From Gemmatimonadota bacterium (GTDB taxonomy: Bacteria; JAAXHH01), in the NCBI GenBank assembly GCA_009838645.1, contig VXRC01000042.1, positions 85,276 to 149,275 on the forward strand: a stretch of 64,000 bases of DNA, in the 5' to 3' direction. Positions within the stretch are counted from its first letter, which is position 1, and each line of letters starts with the position of its first letter. This document shows positions 42,169 through 50,594 of the stretch, piece after piece. The notes beneath the pieces were generated by a model. It did no database searches. It was given only the letters and a program-made list of their open reading frames with translations, and was not told where the DNA came from. Both the position numbers and the translations under genes were made by a program.

Positions 42169-43856
42169 AGACCGACCCCATCACCCTGGAACTGATGCGC
42201 AACCGGTGGACCGGCATCGCGGAAGAAATGTGCGCCGCCCTGATCCGCACCAGCTACTCCACCAATATCAAGGACCGGCGCGACTGCTCCGCGGCCATCG
42301 TGCAACCCTCCGGGGAGATCCTGGCCCAGGCGGAATCGGGCGTCCCCCTGCACCTGGGCGTGATGCCCGGCGTGGTCCGGTCCATCCTTGAAACCTATCC
42401 CGTGTCGTCCATGAAACCCGGCGACGTCTACATCACGAACCTGCCCTATCCCGAGGGACCGGGTCATCTGCCGGATGTTTCCCTGGTATCCGCCATTTTC
42501 CACGAGCATCGCCCGGTCGCACTGGCGGCATCCACCGCCCATCACGTGGACATGGGCGGGTTCGCGCCGGGCAGCATGCCCTTCGGGGTGACGGAGATCT
42601 ACCAGGAGGGCCTGCAGATCCCGCCGCTTCCCATTTTCAAGGGGGGACGGCTCGACGAAGAGATCTACCGGCTGATCAACCAGAACGTACGGACCCAGTA
42701 CGAGGTAAGGGGCGACCTCATGGCGCAGTTCGCCTGTGCCCAGATCGGCCAGCAGCGCGTGAGCGATCTCATGTCCCGGGAGTCTCCCGATGAAGTCGTT
42801 CGTTACATGGACGAGATCCAGGACTACGCCGAACGGCGGATGCGCGCGGGCATCCGGTCGCTGCCCGACGGCGAGTACGCTTTCGAAGACTACCTGGACG
42901 ACGACGGGGTCACCGATGCGCCGGTGAAGATCGCGGTCACCCTGACCATCTCGGGGGACGAGCTGCGCGCGGATTTCTCGGGGTGCAGCGACCAGGTCCT
43001 GGGACCGTTGAACGCCAGGTTGCCGGCGGCCGCTTCCTGCATCAGCTACGTGTGTAAGGCGGTGATCGACCCGGACCTGCCGGCGTGCGCCGGGGCGTAC
43101 CGGCCCCTGGACATCTTCGCGCCCGAGGGCTCCATCCTGCAGGCCACCTACCCGGCGGCCATCGGGAACGCCAACATCCTGACGGACCAGCGGGTCGTGG
43201 ACGTACTCATGGGCGCGCTGTACCAGGCCGCGCCCGACCGGGTGTGCGCGGCCTGCAGCGGGGAGATGAACCTGGTCAACATCGGCGGGATCGATCCGGT
43301 CACTGGCGATTACTACAACTACGTGGAAACCTACGCGGGCGGGCAGGGCGCCATGTCCGACCTCGACGGCGAGGACGGCGTGCACACCCACCTCACCAAC
43401 ACCCGGAACGCGCCGGTCGAGATCATGGAACGCACCTATCCGCTCCGGGTCGAGCGGTACGGCCTGATCCCGGACACCGAGGGGCCGGGACGCCAGCGCG
43501 GCGGCTGCGGGATGATGCGGGAACTGAAGTGCCTGGGAAAACGCACTATCATCACCCTGGGTTCCGACCGCCGCAAATTCACGCCCTGGGGACTCGAAGG
43601 CGGCGGGAACGCCACGGGGGCCCACTGTTACGTGATCGACACCGAAGGGCGCGAAAAGGAGATCCCGACCAAGACCCATACCGAACTGTACCGGAACGAG
43701 ATCCTGCGGATCGAGACGCCCGGCGGCGGAGGTTGGGGCGACCCGGCGGAGCGAGACGGAAAGAAGGTGGAAGAGGACGTCCGGAACGGACTCGTAAGCC
43801 CGGAAAGGGCGGACGCACACTACCGCTGCGCGAAGGATCGGAAACCGGCAGACTGA
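42165..43856 (+). CDS. Hydantoinase/oxoprolinase subunit B (HyuB family)
   Basis: 563 residues from the ATG at 42165, overlapping the hyuA stop by 4 bases. The family start DPITLELMRNRWTGIAEEM and the segments IVQPSGEILAQAESG, NLPYPEGPGHLPDVSLV and GGGGWGDPAERD near the end are all present. It is the partner of HyuA and needs it for activity. The pair closes the plus-strand catabolic block; the next gene belongs to the putative sterol locus. Confidence 0.9.
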   Translation: MKTDPITLELMRNRWTGIAEEMCAALIRTSYSTNIKDRRDCSAAIVQPSGEILAQAESGVPLHLGVMPGVVRSILETYPVSSMKPGDVYITNLPYPEGPGHLPDVSLVSAIFHEHRPVALAASTAHHVDMGGFAPGSMPFGVTEIYQEGLQIPPLPIFKGGRLDEEIYRLINQNVRTQYEVRGDLMAQFACAQIGQQRVSDLMSRESPDEVVRYMDEIQDYAERRMRAGIRSLPDGEYAFEDYLDDDGVTDAPVKIAVTLTISGDELRADFSGCSDQVLGPLNARLPAAASCISYVCKAVIDPDLPACAGAYRPLDIFAPEGSILQATYPAAIGNANILTDQRVVDVLMGALYQAAPDRVCAACSGEMNLVNIGGIDPVTGDYYNYVETYAGGQGAMSDLDGEDGVHTHLTNTRNAPVEIMERTYPLRVERYGLIPDTEGPGRQRGGCGMMRELKCLGKRTIITLGSDRRKFTPWGLEGGGNATGAHCYVIDTEGREKEIPTKTHTELYRNEILRIETPGGGGWGDPAERDGKKVEEDVRNGLVSPERADAHYRCAKDRKPAD

Positions 43857-43875
43857 CGGGTTCGGGATGGGACGC

Positions 43876-43905
43876 GATCGTCCAGTTTCAGATCGTCCGG
43901 TTCCA
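43876..43905. repeat. 15-bp tandem repeat before the flavoprotein gene
   Basis: GATCGTCCAGTTTCA and GATCGTCCGGTTCCA are adjacent, with 13 of 15 matches. If translation began at the ATG at 43867, the repeat would encode DRPVSDRPVP in frame. Confidence 0.85.
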
Positions 43906-43935
43906 GGTGCAGCCAATGAAGAGGATGCGGAGATC

Positions 43936-45324
43936 ATGGCAGCCGGACGGAATGGCACTAATCCAAAGCGAATCGCCATAATCGGCGGCGGGGTATCCGG
44001 GCTCGGGGCCGCATGGGCGCTGCATCGCCACCCGGACCGGTTTGACTTCCGGCTGTACGAGGCCCGGGACCAGGTGGGCGGGAACGCCATCACCGCCGAC
44101 ATGCCGCAGCATGATGGCAGCACCATACCGTTCGACATATCCGTCACCGCGCTGATACCGTCCGTATACCACCACATCCTGTTGTTGATGCGGCAGTTCG
44201 GTATCGAACTGCTCGACACCCGGTTCAACTACAGCGTGAAATACCACGGCCGGGTTTACGCCCACGATTTCGACTCCGACATCCGGCGACAGCTTCAGCC
44301 CGAGATCGCCCGGTTTCAAAGGGTCCTGAAGCGTCTGCACCGGTTCGGCCGGCTGACCCGCTCCCGGTCGAGGCTGATGAACGCCCTCAACCCGTTCAAT
44401 TACATCACGATGCGGACGGTGCTCAACCTGGGCGGATTTTCCGGAGACTTCAGATACAAGATCCTGAAGCCCATGTTCGTCAATTTCCTGATGGCCACGA
44501 ACGTGTTCGACATGCCGGCGGCCCTCTTCGCACGGTACCTGGAGTTCTTCGACATCGAACGCGCGACGCCCATGCAGACGTGGGACCAGGGCACGCGCCG
44601 GATCTACGAAAACCTGACGGCCGGATTCCGGGACAGGATACACCTCAACCGGCCGGTGCGAAAAGTGCACCGCCGGTCCGACTGCGTCGTGATCGAGGAC
44701 TCCGACGGCGTGGAGGAGACGTTCGACGAGGTGGTCTTCGCGTGCAATGCGAACCAGACCCTGATGATGCTCGTCCGGCCCACGTTCCTGGAGCGCTACC
44801 TTCTGTCGTCTATACGCTACGAGAGCGAACTCCACAACCACACGGTCGTGCACTCGGACGCATCCGTCCTTCCGGATAACGAAGTGAGACCATTGGAAAC
44901 GCGGAGCAATCATATCGAACAGTACGGCGCCAGGCCGGACAACTACGAAATCACCTACATCATGCACAACCAGCAGCCGTGGGCCAGCCGGTCCGACAGG
45001 CCCTGTCTGGTGACCTATAATCCCGTCAGTCCGATCGATGAGCGGAAGGTCGTAAGGAAGTACTGGTTCCAGCACATCGTGCACGACGTGCGCCACGTCG
45101 CCTGGCTCGTCCAACTGTTCCGGTTCATCCAGGGCAGGCGACGGACCTGGCACTGCGGCGCTCACACCCTGGTGAACAGCCAGGAGACCTGCTTCGTGAC
45201 CGGCCTCGCCGCCGCCCGGCAGATCGGGGCGGACTATCCCTTTGACGACCCCGAGGCCAGGCGGATGTTCAACTACTACGGCCGGATTCTGCACGGCGGT
45301 CGGTTCAGGAAGGCGAAGGGCTGA
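43936..45324 (+). CDS. FAD-dependent amine-oxidase-fold oxidoreductase
   Basis: 462 residues from the ATG at 43936; an ATG at 43867 is also in frame. KRIAIIGGGVSGLGAAWALH is the FAD-binding beta-alpha-beta motif, and YEARDQVGGNAITADM completes it. ETCFVTGLAAARQIGADYP near the C-terminus is the second FAD-contact motif. It resembles the predicted NAD/FAD proteins of COG2907 and, more distantly, carotenoid or protoporphyrinogen oxidases. COG2907 genes often accompany cyclopropane-type lipid methyltransferases. Here the nearest SAM enzyme is the sterol methyltransferase 2 kb away, so a lipid or isoprenoid substrate is plausible. Confidence 0.82.
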   Translation: MAAGRNGTNPKRIAIIGGGVSGLGAAWALHRHPDRFDFRLYEARDQVGGNAITADMPQHDGSTIPFDISVTALIPSVYHHILLLMRQFGIELLDTRFNYSVKYHGRVYAHDFDSDIRRQLQPEIARFQRVLKRLHRFGRLTRSRSRLMNALNPFNYITMRTVLNLGGFSGDFRYKILKPMFVNFLMATNVFDMPAALFARYLEFFDIERATPMQTWDQGTRRIYENLTAGFRDRIHLNRPVRKVHRRSDCVVIEDSDGVEETFDEVVFACNANQTLMMLVRPTFLERYLLSSIRYESELHNHTVVHSDASVLPDNEVRPLETRSNHIEQYGARPDNYEITYIMHNQQPWASRSDRPCLVTYNPVSPIDERKVVRKYWFQHIVHDVRHVAWLVQLFRFIQGRRRTWHCGAHTLVNSQETCFVTGLAAARQIGADYPFDDPEARRMFNYYGRILHGGRFRKAKG

Positions 45325-45354
45325 CACGGCCCCGTTTCGACCGGCTTCAATGTC

Positions 45355-45414
45355 CTGTCGGCGCACGTCCTGCCTGCGCACGTCGGACCATCGGAAGCCG
45401 GACCACGGGAAACC
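45355..45414. repeat. Two consecutive pairs of 15-bp tandem repeats
   Basis: CTGTCGGCGCACGTC/CTGCCTGCGCACGTC (45355-45384), then GGACCATCGGAAGCC/GGACCACGGGAAACC (45385-45414). They fill the start of the 201-base gap before the Rieske gene. Confidence 0.8.
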
Positions 45415-45468
45415 CGTCCGGATTACGCCTGCTCCAACCTCTCGCCAGCGGCTCGAGCCAAATCCTGC

Positions 45469-45497
45469 TTGTCGCGTTAACGCCTTGTAGTTATAAT
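45469..45497 (+). promoter_or_regulatory. Sigma-70-like promoter for the Rieske oxygenase gene
   Basis: TTGTCG (45469-45474), a 17-base spacer and a perfect TATAAT (45492-45497). A GGAGG ribosome site at 45514-45518 serves the TTG start at 45526. This separates the oxygenase from the flavoprotein gene. Confidence 0.68.
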
Positions 45498-45525
45498 ACT
45501 TACGTGGCACACTGGAGGATAGGCC

Positions 45526-46602
45526 TTGCATACAAACGATACGATCCCAACGCCGGCGGCCGACGCGGATACGGGACTCACCGACCGCCGCGACACGGAA
45601 GGGCTTCATCCCTTCCCGGAAGGCTGGTACCTGGTCACGACCCGCGATACGCTGCGGCGGGAGAAACTGATCGAGAAAAAGTGGATGGGAGAGGATATCG
45701 TCGCGTGGTGCGACGAGGAAGGCCGGGTCTGCGTGGCCGAAGCCGTGTGTCCGCACCTGGGTTCCGACCTGGGACCGAAAGTCGGCGGCAAGGTGTGCGG
45801 CGGCCGCCTGGTCTGCCCGTTCCACGGGTTCGAGTTCGATACGACCGGGCAGTGCGTCGCTACGCCCAACGCCCCGGCGCCGAGAGCCGCCCGGCTGGCC
45901 GTGTACGAGACCAGGGAGATCTTCGGCCTGGTCTTCGCCTGGTATGGACTCGGCGGGCGGCCCGCGCACTGGTTCCTGCCGGACGAACCGCCGGCCGGAA
46001 GCGAGTGGGGCGAGCTGGGTTACCGGACCCTCCGGTTTCGCAGCCATCCCCAGGAAACCGCGGAGAACTCCGTGGACATCGGCCACCTGCGTTACGTGCA
46101 CGGCTACGACAACGTGAACGCGGTCGGATCTGTCACGGTGGAAGGCGCCTACCTGAAGAGCTGTTTCGACTTCAGGCGCGTCCGCAGGGCTTTGGGCGTC
46201 AAGGAGCTCGTCTACGAGGTCTCGGCCGTCACGCACATCCACGGCCTGGGGTACTCCCTCGTGGAGATCCACGAAAAGACCATCGATATGCACGCCAGGC
46301 TCTGGGTTCTCCCGACCCCAATCGACGGCAAGTACATCGATCTCGTGCTGGCCGGCCAGCTGCGGGAGATCCGGAAGCCGCGGCGGTTCGTCTCCGGCTT
46401 GGGATTCCTGCCGTCGAAGCTGCGCCGGCGGTTGATGAACCAGATTCTCCTGTCTCAGCAAAAACGGGATGTGCTGCAGGACGTGGTGATTTGGGAACGG
46501 AAGCGGTTCCGCACGCCGCCCCGGCTGTGCAGGGCAGACGGTCCCATCGGTCTGTACCGGCGCTATTGCCGACAGTTCTACTCGGAACAGCCCCCATCCT
46601 GA
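45526..46602 (+). CDS. Rieske oxygenase, KshA/Neverland-like
   Basis: 358 residues, starting at a TTG with GGAGG 7 bases before it. The Rieske [2Fe-2S] ligands are CPH (C75, H77) and CPFH (C97, H100). The mononuclear iron site is ENSVDIGHLRYVH, with D184, H187 and H192. The C-terminal half is like the sterol- and steroid-active group (3-ketosteroid 9-alpha-hydroxylase; cholesterol 7-desaturase DAF-36/Neverland) rather than the aromatic-ring dioxygenases. A separate ferredoxin reductase would be needed; none is adjacent. It converges on the operon holding the sterol methyltransferase. The substrate is inferred. Confidence 0.83.
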   Translation: MHTNDTIPTPAADADTGLTDRRDTEGLHPFPEGWYLVTTRDTLRREKLIEKKWMGEDIVAWCDEEGRVCVAEAVCPHLGSDLGPKVGGKVCGGRLVCPFHGFEFDTTGQCVATPNAPAPRAARLAVYETREIFGLVFAWYGLGGRPAHWFLPDEPPAGSEWGELGYRTLRFRSHPQETAENSVDIGHLRYVHGYDNVNAVGSVTVEGAYLKSCFDFRRVRRALGVKELVYEVSAVTHIHGLGYSLVEIHEKTIDMHARLWVLPTPIDGKYIDLVLAGQLREIRKPRRFVSGLGFLPSKLRRRLMNQILLSQQKRDVLQDVVIWERKRFRTPPRLCRADGPIGLYRRYCRQFYSEQPPS

Positions 46603-47469
46603 TCAGGGCGGCCCCTCCAGTTCCGCCAGGGCCTCGAGAACGTCCTGCTGGATGAACGACTCGAAGGCGTCCCGTGCCGGGAGTCCGGCCGCCTTCGACA
46701 GCAATGCCACGGCCCGCTCCCGGCCACCCTCTCTATCGAGTTCGGGTAAATTGAGCGCGTATTCCAGCAGGACGATCATCGAATCCGGCGCGAGTTCCAG
46801 CGCCCGCTCGAAATGGATGACCGCGCTCTCGCGGTTTCCCTTGTACAGGAACCGGGCTACGCGCCCGGCCCGGGCGATACCGGCATGCCAGCCCCCGAAG
46901 GCCATGTGCGCATCGGCGAAGTCGGGATCCATGGCAAGCGCGTTCTCGAGCAGTCCGCGGACCCTTCCGGCCAGGCCCCGGCGAAGCGCCGTAAACGTGC
47001 CGACGGTCAGCGCATATCGGCCAACGGCGTGCGCGGACTGGTAATACGCTTCTTGATTGGTCGAATCGGCGCGTACCGCCTCTTCGCCGAGTTTCATCGC
47101 ACGTTCAAAGAACCCCTTCCGATCATCACTGGCCGCAACGTAGTGGCCGTGCACCGCGAGCGATTGCGCCGCCAGGGCGTAGCCCACGGAGGTCCCGAGG
47201 GCTTCCGCCAGGTCTGCCGCCTCGAGAAAGCGGCCCTCCTCAAAAGCAATCCGAGCGTCGTCGATCGACCGGGCGTCCGCGCCGGACTGGGCGTCCACGC
47301 TGGACTGGGTGTCCGCATCGGACCGGGCGTTCGCATCGGACTGGGCGTCGTCGATCGACCGGGCGTCCGCGCGGGACTGGGCGTCCGCGCCGGCCACGAC
47401 GGCTATACCGGCCGCCAGGAGTAAAAACCCCCCGACCACCGTGAGATGTACAAATCGCGTAAGGATCAT
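46603..47469 (-). CDS. Exported TPR-type repeat protein with hexapeptide-repeat linker
   Basis: 288 residues. A signal peptide (1-30) is followed by about seven hexapeptides of the form A/T-Q/R-S-x-x-D/N (residues 30-72), rich in Asp, Ala and Ser. The rest is helical with TPR-like units (ARIAFEEGRFLEAADLAEAL, ESAVIHFERALELAPDSMIVLLEYA split across helices). It is probably a periplasmic scaffold. It ends one base after the convergent Rieske gene and lies 24 bases downstream of the sterol methyltransferase gene, so it is likely the last gene of that operon. Confidence 0.72.
   Translation of the reverse strand: MILTRFVHLTVVGGFLLLAAGIAVVAGADAQSRADARSIDDAQSDANARSDADTQSSVDAQSGADARSIDDARIAFEEGRFLEAADLAEALGTSVGYALAAQSLAVHGHYVAASDDRKGFFERAMKLGEEAVRADSTNQEAYYQSAHAVGRYALTVGTFTALRRGLAGRVRGLLENALAMDPDFADAHMAFGGWHAGIARAGRVARFLYKGNRESAVIHFERALELAPDSMIVLLEYALNLPELDREGGRERAVALLSKAAGLPARDAFESFIQQDVLEALAELEGPP
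47253..47396. repeat. Eight-unit 18-bp tandem array in the TPR protein gene
   Basis: Consecutive 18-bp units from 47253, most beginning GGGCGTCC or GGGCGTCG and ending GGACT, GACC or similar. They encode the acidic hexapeptide linker behind the signal peptide. Units at 47253 and 47343 are nearly identical, suggesting block duplication. Confidence 0.92.
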
Positions 47470-47493
47470 CTCGACACCTTTATTCAGTCGAAT

Positions 47494-48528
47494 CTAAAGA
47501 GGTTTACGAGCCAGGAAACAATACAGCGGGGTAAAGATACCCGTCTTGCCGCCCGAGACATAAGCGTCCGCGGTGCGATCAAGAAGCCGGACGACTTCCG
47601 ATGAACCCTTGGGGAGCAGACGCAACACTTCGGCCATCTTCGATCCTGCGATGATGGCTTTACGGCCCCATGGAAGCCTGCGCAGCATGTTCCCCAACAT
47701 GCCGCGACTACTCTCCATGGAACGGTACCAGGGCGTGGATGGTCCTTTCCGGTTGTCGCGGTCCATCCCTTCGATGACGTGGAATCCCGCCGCTTCAAGT
47801 GCGCGATTAACTTCCCCGAACGTCGCGATGTCGTTCAGTGCAATGCCTCGCTTTAGGTTCTGCTCAATGACACGGTGTCCGGCGTCTTCCGGATCGAACT
47901 TGTCGGTCAGGCACATTTCCTGACCCCAGAACAGCGCTCCTGGTTTGAGTACTCGGAATATCTCCTCGAACGCGCGTACCTTGTCAGGCGCGTGGCACGT
48001 CGACTCGATGGCATAGCCCCTGTCGAACGTCTCATCTTCGAAGGCGCCCATATCCATAAAGCTGCACGCCTCGTAATCGACCATGTGATCGAGCCCCGCT
48101 TCCGCGTTCAACTTTCTTGCCTTTTCCAGTTGGACTTCACTGATGTTGATACCGACGACCTTGACACCGGCCTCACGGACGACGCGGCGCATTGGGCCGC
48201 CGATTCCGCAACCAACGTCCACCACCGTCATACCCGGTTTCATGTCCAGCTTCGAGATCATCAACCGCTGATGACGTGCTATGGATTCTTCCAGACTCTC
48301 ATCGGGTGTGAGTGGTACGAAATGCAGGGATTCGTTCCAACCCCATACCATGAACCCGCTGCAAAGGTCATAGTACTCTTTCACCGTTGCCGCGTGGTCG
48401 TACCCGCTTGCGCCATCGGCTTGCGGAGCCGCCCGCGCGATCCAGCCATCGAAGTGCCGGACACGACCCTTGACGCCCGTTCCCTGGTACGCCTCCCGTA
48501 ATTCTCTGGACAGTTTACCCAGTTGCAA
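47494..48528 (-). CDS. Sterol C-24 methyltransferase homologue (SMT/Erg6 type)
   Basis: 344 residues, the length of eukaryotic SMT. All diagnostic regions are present in order: WGWNESLHF (62-70; sterol-binding aromatic region), VVDVGCGIGGP (102-112; SAM motif I), YAIESTCHAP (162-171; the SMT-specific motif, usually YAIEATCHAP), FRVLKPG, and a C-terminal Sterol_MT_C domain (about 275-343) with LLPKGSSEV and SGGKTGIFTPLY. The enzyme family transfers methyl from SAM to C-24 of delta-24 sterols. Bacterial SMTs are rare. The gene lies 38 bases after the GPP34-P450 gene. Sterol identity of the substrate is inferred from family and neighbours. Confidence 0.92.
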   Translation of the reverse strand: MQLGKLSRELREAYQGTGVKGRVRHFDGWIARAAPQADGASGYDHAATVKEYYDLCSGFMVWGWNESLHFVPLTPDESLEESIARHQRLMISKLDMKPGMTVVDVGCGIGGPMRRVVREAGVKVVGINISEVQLEKARKLNAEAGLDHMVDYEACSFMDMGAFEDETFDRGYAIESTCHAPDKVRAFEEIFRVLKPGALFWGQEMCLTDKFDPEDAGHRVIEQNLKRGIALNDIATFGEVNRALEAAGFHVIEGMDRDNRKGPSTPWYRSMESSRGMLGNMLRRLPWGRKAIIAGSKMAEVLRLLPKGSSEVVRLLDRTADAYVSGGKTGIFTPLYCFLARKPL

Positions 48529-48566
48529 TGCTTAGGCCTCTCCTCTGGTGTTTCGTCTTCACGGCT

Positions 48567-50594
48567 TCAGACCTGTAGCTCGCGTCTCTGCTCGGAGATG
48601 ACGAACTTCAGCTTCTTGCTCGGTTTCAAAGACGGAAACGGATTGAACCGCAGTTTATAGTTCGCGGGCGACATTTCGATCCTGAAGTAGTGCGTCAGCA
48701 TCAGCAAGTTGACGGCCAGTTGCAGTTCCATCCAACGGGTGCCGAGACACATGTGCGTGCCCAGGCCGTACGGCGCGTACCCGGGGCTGCGATGTTCATT
48801 GCGCGACGGCAGGTAGCGGTCGATGTCGAAGGTGTACGGGTCGGGAAAGACATCGCTCATGTAATGCGTGGCAGTCGGCGCGATATGGAGTCGTTCTCCC
48901 AGGGGCAGTTCGTAACCCTCGAACACAAACGTATTCATTACATTTCGAATCGACATGGGAACGATCGGGTACATGCGCATGCACTCCATGAGAAAGCGGT
49001 GCGTGACGTCCATCGCGGATGGTGTGAAGGCCTCGACATCCGGATCGCCATTCGCGAATATGGCGTCGGCTTCATTTCGTATTTTCTCATAGAGCGCGGG
49101 CCGCGACGCCATGGCGTATACGACCAGGCTGAACGTATCGCCAAGGTACACGCTGGCAATCAAAGCAGCGGAAAAGGCGAACCGAAGGTTGGACTCCGGC
49201 AGGAACTGCGGGTCGCTCGCGTGCAGGCTGAGGTAGTCGTCCACCAGGTCCCGTGGACATTCGGCCCGCTGGGCAGGGGTATGGACCTTCTCGATTCGTT
49301 CCATCAGGGTATCCAGGGTTTTCGCCCGTCGTTTCATACCCGGTGTGTTCAGCATGAATTTGGGCAGAATCCTGGCGACATGCACGCTGAGCGCCCTTTC
49401 CTTGAACTTCATCAGATCGTCCATGACGTCCTGAGTATCGACGCCGATGAACAGGGGCGAGAGTTGTGCGTTGATCATCCGACGGCACATGGTCGTAGCG
49501 GAATAGGATTCTCCGACGTTCCAGCTTGCCATGTAACTCCGCGCCTGGTCGTAGAGCTTTTCCAACTGCCCGCCCAGTCTGCCGCGGGAATACGCCGGCG
49601 ACAGGTTCTTGCGCAGCCGGAAGTGATCGGCGCCGTCCAGTGAGGGCAACAGGCCGGACGCGCCGTAGACCTTCTCAAACTCGCTGAAGTAGTCCCTGGC
49701 TCTCAGATACATGCGCCCGTGTTTATGCACCCAGCGGTTTGCCTCGAGGCCGGCCAGGAAGGTCATGGGTTGGGCGAACGGAGGATGGACCTTGAACACC
49801 GGGCCGTACTCCTGCGCAAGGTTCCCGAAGAGCGCGTTGAGGTTGCCGTCCCGAATATGCCGGTTCAGCAGCAGCTTGCTCAGCGAAACCGTCGGAATCT
49901 TCTTGACGAAAGCGGGACGGCGAAGCGTCGGACCGGCGAGATTGTGCGAGACCGCTTCGGTTATGGACCGACCGATCAGATCCATCTGGCAGATGGCCTG
50001 AATGCGCGCCTCCGTTTCTTCGTCAAGCTGGAACATGAACCGGAAAACATCGCACGTGTTGATGAGGCTTATAACGATTACGTCCCTCGGGTCCGGGATC
50101 TCGTTCATGAAGATCGCCCGGCTGATCCGCGTCCTTACGAATTGACTCGCCGTACTGGTCTCGACGTCGCTGTACAACTCCATCTTCCAGTCGGTGCGGG
50201 CCAGCGTCCAGAACTCGCCGTCGTGGTGCTCCAGGATACTCATTTCGACCAGGCGGTCCAGCACCGAATCGATGATCGTCTCCGCGCGAGGCGCGAGATG
50301 TTCGATCCAGTACCGGGTGTTATGCCGGTTCGTATCGCTCGCGATTTCATCCAGAATGGGGTCGATCGAAGGGTTGCCCGTTTTCGTGGCGTCGAGCAGG
50401 AACAGGGATTCCATGTCCGTGTCGATGCGGGATCTGAGTGAAAGCTCTGCAAGCACGGCGCCGACCACGGCGCAGTTCAGGTCCCATCCGGGTACCTGGT
50501 GGAAGTAGCCGGTCTCCTCGTTGAGGAGCATCAGGATGAGTTCCTGGGTCAAAGTGAGAGGCTGGGGTTTCACGCCCCTTTTAGTATCAGTCAT
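48567..50594 (-). CDS. GPP34 (GOLPH3)-cytochrome P450 fusion protein
   Basis: 675 residues from the ATG at 50594, which shares its A with the RND stop codon (TAATG). Residues 13-216 match the GPP34/GOLPH3 fold: LTLTQELILMLLNEETGYF, GAVLAELSLRSRI, ILDEIA, and the C-terminal PDPRDVIVISLIN and EARIQAICQMDLIG segments. Residues about 225-670 are a P450: HFRLRKNLSPAYS (helix C), GDT in helix I, ExxR at 537-540 (ECMR) and heme Cys 616 in YGLGTHMCLG. GPP34 proteins bind acidic lipid headgroups and are normally stand-alone, so this may hold the P450 at a membrane. I know of no described GPP34-P450 fusion. Confidence 0.88.
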   Translation of the reverse strand: MTDTKRGVKPQPLTLTQELILMLLNEETGYFHQVPGWDLNCAVVGAVLAELSLRSRIDTDMESLFLLDATKTGNPSIDPILDEIASDTNRHNTRYWIEHLAPRAETIIDSVLDRLVEMSILEHHDGEFWTLARTDWKMELYSDVETSTASQFVRTRISRAIFMNEIPDPRDVIVISLINTCDVFRFMFQLDEETEARIQAICQMDLIGRSITEAVSHNLAGPTLRRPAFVKKIPTVSLSKLLLNRHIRDGNLNALFGNLAQEYGPVFKVHPPFAQPMTFLAGLEANRWVHKHGRMYLRARDYFSEFEKVYGASGLLPSLDGADHFRLRKNLSPAYSRGRLGGQLEKLYDQARSYMASWNVGESYSATTMCRRMINAQLSPLFIGVDTQDVMDDLMKFKERALSVHVARILPKFMLNTPGMKRRAKTLDTLMERIEKVHTPAQRAECPRDLVDDYLSLHASDPQFLPESNLRFAFSAALIASVYLGDTFSLVVYAMASRPALYEKIRNEADAIFANGDPDVEAFTPSAMDVTHRFLMECMRMYPIVPMSIRNVMNTFVFEGYELPLGERLHIAPTATHYMSDVFPDPYTFDIDRYLPSRNEHRSPGYAPYGLGTHMCLGTRWMELQLAVNLLMLTHYFRIEMSPANYKLRFNPFPSLKPSKKLKFVISEQRRELQV

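Noticed and set aside
45325-45525. A small gene in the 201-base gap before the Rieske gene
   Set aside because: Only short frames without ribosome sites are present; the gap is explained by tandem repeats and a promoter.
43888-46461. An 857-codon open frame on the minus strand opposite the flavoprotein and Rieske genes
   Set aside because: It mirrors two well-supported genes on the plus strand, has no recognisable domain, and is rich in Arg, Pro, Val and Gly as expected of antisense reading in high-GC DNA.
47253-47396. Possible CRISPR-like array
   Set aside because: The 18-bp units abut without spacers, lie in frame in a coding region and no cas gene is near.
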